Positions 61,770 to 64,000 of a DNA stretch of 64,000 nt are shown here, one piece after another. The translations under genes and the position numbers were made by a program. Source of the DNA: Nostoc calcicola FACHB-3891. Its GTDB lineage: Bacteria > Cyanobacteriota > Cyanobacteriia > Cyanobacteriales > Nostocaceae. Position 1 is the stretch's first letter. Every line of letters begins with the position of its first letter. Below the pieces are notes generated by a model. The model saw nothing but the letters and a program-made list of their open reading frames with translations. It did not search any database and was not told the origin of the DNA. The DNA lies in NCBI RefSeq assembly GCF_014697355.1, contig NZ_JACJRQ010000028.1, positions 41,092 to 105,091 of the forward strand, written 5' to 3'.

Positions 61770-61880
61770 TAAACCCCCAAACTTTGTTAAAAATTTGGTG
61801 GTCAAATTTTGTAGTGGCGGGTCTAAATCCCCCACTAAAAAGATTGCTGAATTCTGAATTCTGAATTCTGAATTCTGTTT
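61770..61880. repeat. Dispersed repeat, third copy
   Basis: TTTGGTGGTCAAATTTTGTA, GGCGGGTCTAAATCCCC and GATTGCTGAATTCTGAATTC are in the same order as at 23937-24078. The heptamer TGAATTC is iterated four times here. Confidence 0.7.
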
Positions 61881-61914
61881 TAAAAGTGCCTTTGGAAGGT
61901 GGTTAAAAGAGAAC

Positions 61915-62937
61915 TCAAACTTCGTTTAGCCACTTCAAAATACTGGCTTTACTTTCTGCTAATCCTTTATATACCAGTGACTCCAGCGACATAGACTCAA
62001 TTGCAGTATACAGCTTAGACCTGAGTAGTGAATCTTTTTTAACTACACCACAATCTCTAAAGTAAGTACGAATTGTAAACAGCGCTGCTTCATACTCTGG
62101 TATTCCCCAAATGACTTGTCGCTCAATTCGCAAATAAAGCCTGGGATGTTGCAGATCAAAATTTCTACCTCGCCATTGGCTAACTGACACACCAGGGGGT
62201 GGTTCGGGATGGTGGTTCAGGCGGGTATCGTTACTCAAACCCCAAGCAAAGCGTACCATCGGTTTGTGAGTGATCATTGTATTAGCGATCGCTAAACCTC
62301 GCCGATTTATTTTTTCCATACCCGCCACAGGCGCATGAATTGTGGCAAAATCTTGACCGATTTTTTCCTCAGCTGACCAGTGGTTGGGATAGCACAGATG
62401 AACTCCACTCAACCAGTTCCTACCATCGGCAGAACGGCAGATAATTGTCAGGTCTTCCTGCACCTGTGCTGCTAAAGCATCGAGGGTAGAAGCATAAGCT
62501 GGAACAACTTGGCTACCTTCCACTTGCTGTAACTGGAACTGTGCATCTAAATAGAGTGTTTCTTTGGTAAGTTGGCTGTGAAATTTGAGGGTGTTATATA
62601 TTGACTTTTGATAGTAAAAGTGCTTTGGGTGTTCTTGGGTAAGGCGATTAATTATTAAACGAGCCATCGCACTTGCCACAGCCTGAGAATAATTGCAGGT
62701 TTGGTAGTACTTGCTCAACCGTTCCTGACGGGCTAACAACTTAGCTTGACGGTACTGGCTAAAATTATCATCAATTTGAAATACCTGCCCATCTACCTGA
62801 GTGTTACCCAAACAGCAGCCAAAAGGCATCATCCCTGGCTTAACTTCGTAGCGTCCACTCATCAGAGGAAAGTAGCAAGCCGCATTATTAGAAGCTTCCA
62901 CTGTCCTAACTTCTTGGAACAAGTTGTCTAGAGACAC
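61915..62937 (-). CDS. DUF3445 heme-dependent oxidative N-demethylase-like protein
   Basis: The 340-residue protein carries the DUF3445 pattern, known for heme-dependent oxidative N-demethylases of small methylamines: PGMMPFGC, VQEDLTII, LCYPNHWSAEEKIGQDFATIHAPVAG (about 175-200), VRFAWGLSNDTRLNHHPEPP and RLYLRIERQVIWGIPEYEAALFTIRTYF (about 265-292). The start is GTG with no clear ribosome site. It is 52 bases downstream of the CblD-like gene on the same strand, so they are probably co-transcribed. The substrate here is unknown. Confidence 0.83.
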   Translation of the reverse strand: MSLDNLFQEVRTVEASNNAACYFPLMSGRYEVKPGMMPFGCCLGNTQVDGQVFQIDDNFSQYRQAKLLARQERLSKYYQTCNYSQAVASAMARLIINRLTQEHPKHFYYQKSIYNTLKFHSQLTKETLYLDAQFQLQQVEGSQVVPAYASTLDALAAQVQEDLTIICRSADGRNWLSGVHLCYPNHWSAEEKIGQDFATIHAPVAGMEKINRRGLAIANTMITHKPMVRFAWGLSNDTRLNHHPEPPPGVSVSQWRGRNFDLQHPRLYLRIERQVIWGIPEYEAALFTIRTYFRDCGVVKKDSLLRSKLYTAIESMSLESLVYKGLAESKASILKWLNEV

Positions 62938-62989
62938 AGATTCTATTTTGCTTGTTTTTTATTCTTCTCATTTTACAAATGATAAATTA

Positions 62990-63547
62990 CTAATCATCAA
63001 TTTCTTGCCAACCATGCATGGCTGCTATAGCTTTAGTAACCCATTCAATTACAATTGGGGGAGCTTCTGATATCAAAATGCTAGGATAAACTGCTGCACC
63101 CCATTTGGGATGAATTAACACACGGCATTGATTTTTAATCACTGGATAGTTGAGTAAAGCTTGAACAACTGCTGTATCGTCGTGGGGAATTGCTCCGGGA
63201 TGGGATAATAAAGGATAGCCTGTACGAGGGTCGATTACGTCTGTTAAATAACCGCGATCGCGCAAATTAAATGCCAAATCGCAGCCAAATCTCATAAACT
63301 TTTCTCGTAAGCGTTCTTTGTCTGTCTCTACTTGGGCTGTCTTTTCCACTAGTTGATAACGCGATTGTTGTAAAACAATCACTACTCGTAAAAATGGCTG
63401 CTGTTTCCAATCTGGTAATATCCGTTCGCAGTTGGCACAGATATATTGACTGGGGGGATGAATTGAAATTTGAACCGCTTGTCCCGTTTCGCCAACTAAA
63501 TTAATGGGATAGCCTTGCTCCGAAGTGTAAACTCTGGGATAGTTCAC
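62990..63547 (-). CDS. CblD (MMADHC)-like cobalamin-trafficking protein
   Basis: This 185-residue protein aligns with the C-terminal half of human MMADHC: EKFMRFGCDLAFNLRDRGYLTDVIDPRTG matches EKF...ALRAEGYWADFIDPSSG, and NQCRVLIHPKWGAAV matches CCKVIRHSLWGTHV. C141 corresponds to the cobalamin-binding cysteine. The N-terminal part has a CANC pair (C37-C40) not found in human. The start is GTG. MMADHC hands cobalamin to acceptor enzymes in animals, but its role in cyanobacteria is unknown. It leads the pair with the DUF3445 gene. Confidence 0.82.
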   Translation of the reverse strand: MNYPRVYTSEQGYPINLVGETGQAVQISIHPPSQYICANCERILPDWKQQPFLRVVIVLQQSRYQLVEKTAQVETDKERLREKFMRFGCDLAFNLRDRGYLTDVIDPRTGYPLLSHPGAIPHDDTAVVQALLNYPVIKNQCRVLIHPKWGAAVYPSILISEAPPIVIEWVTKAIAAMHGWQEIDD

Positions 63548-63966
63548 GAAATTGATTCGGTTTTTGCAAAGTTTTTCAATTTAATCTACGGTATAGATGA
63601 TAACTCTTAATAGTTGCAAAAAATCATCAAATTTATATAATAAATTAGTTTTCTTGGAAGTAGTTGTTAATAATTTGACAATTTTAATCTGATTTTTATG
63701 CTTTATTAACCTCTTTAAATGGGATTTGCTGGGTTGGCTGTTAAAATATGGGCAATCAAAAAGGATACCACAGCAGTCCTAAAGTCAAAAGTAAGAACCC
63801 CATAAATAAGAATTCAGTAGGCTAACGCACCGTCAACAATTCACAGCTATTTTCAGGTAAATAGACCACGAGGGGCACAGCATTGCTCATTGGTGTCAAC
63901 TTAAGCAAAAAGTGAGCAACAGATGTAATCTAAGAACATTGATAAAGATGTTCTTAGTGATACATC
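63548..63966. other. Repeat-bearing intergenic region
   Basis: It holds the ACAGCTATTTTCAGG repeat at 63843-63870, also present in the HAD gene, and a GGCTAACGCACCG tract. Nothing else is evident. Confidence 0.5.
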
Positions 63967-64000
63967 ATGGCGAGAAAAAGACCAGCTAGAATTGGCAACC
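63967..64000 (+). CDS. Start of an unidentified gene, cut off by the window
   Basis: An ATG followed by GCGAGAAAAAGACCAGCTAG gives MARKRPARIGN and continues past the edge. The basic start is common in transposases or DNA-binding proteins, but nothing more can be said. Confidence 0.35.
   Translation, partial: MARKRPARIGN

Larger units (their letters stand above)
61466..61914. other. Repeat-rich intergenic region
   Basis: This region contains the MITE-like element 61548-61648, a GGGGATTTAACCCC tract near 61720 and the dispersed repeat 61770-61880. No gene is supported. Confidence 0.6.

Noticed and set aside
61601..61864. 87-residue frame after the IS630 remnant
   Set aside because: It starts in the MITE-like element and runs through dispersed repeats.
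1..64000. CRISPR array
   Set aside because: All tandem repeats seen are heptamers, nonamers or 66-base gene repeats. None has 25-40 base repeats separated by unique spacers, and no cas genes are present.

Overview
The window comes from a filamentous, probably heterocyst-forming cyanobacterium of the Nostoc/Anabaena type. The evidence is psaA-psaB, a paired Flv1/Flv3 diflavin system, an Rre1/Ycf29-type regulator, abundant GCGATCGC (HIP1) octamers, heptameric repeats such as GGAGTTA, GAATTCA and GGGGAAA, and an NtcA-type promoter. No species can be named from the sequence alone.

Layout. 0-6 kb: a small conserved protein, the Rre1-like regulator and a 1212-residue NB-ARC/WD40 STAND ATPase. 7-13 kb: transporters (APC permease, CadD-like, TauE/SafE with its DUF1634 partner) and small membrane proteins. 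13-20 kb: ilvD, a Tat-type flavin amine oxidase, a CYP120-like P450, a GAF protein and the 3' remnant of a second P450. 20-29 kb: the urea transporter urtABCDE on the minus strand, with urtE cut off from urtD by a Uma2 gene and an RTX metalloprotease. 29-36 kb: a minus-strand oxidation/amidohydrolase group (SnoaL-like, DAO flavoenzyme, 2OG-Fe(II) oxygenase, AtzE- and AtzG-like proteins) and a HAD-DUF952 fusion. 36-43 kb: an NHLRC2-like thioredoxin protein, two HAD phosphatases, glutaminase and a proline-rich lipoprotein. 43-48 kb: psaA and psaB. 48-55 kb: a PEP-CTERM-like LamG protein, a MazF-type toxin pair, cyanase, an RNA methyltransferase, tRNA-Leu(CAG), a NarL regulator and a receiver-histidine kinase. 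55-60 kb: a small photosystem-type membrane protein, CsbD and flv1/flv3. 60-64 kb: a truncated IS630 transposase, a DUF3445 heme N-demethylase-like gene and a CblD (MMADHC)-like gene.

Nitrogen acquisition links much of the window: urea uptake, cyanase, glutaminase, the AtzE/AtzG amidohydrolase group and an amine oxidase. The urtA promoter carries a GTA-N8-CAC site 23 nt from a TATTGT -10 box, which is the geometry of NtcA activation. A second theme is oxygen and electron handling (psaAB, Flv1/Flv3).

The most unusual property is how short repeats have entered genes and gene borders. At least four proteins carry in-frame palindromic-repeat insertions, two have C-termini that run into repeats, several MITE-like or heptameric elements lie flush against stop codons, and heptameric repeats supply the Shine-Dalgarno sequence of urtC and atzG. 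About a dozen MITE-like inverted-repeat elements are visible by eye. No CRISPR array, prophage, rRNA or complete insertion sequence was found.
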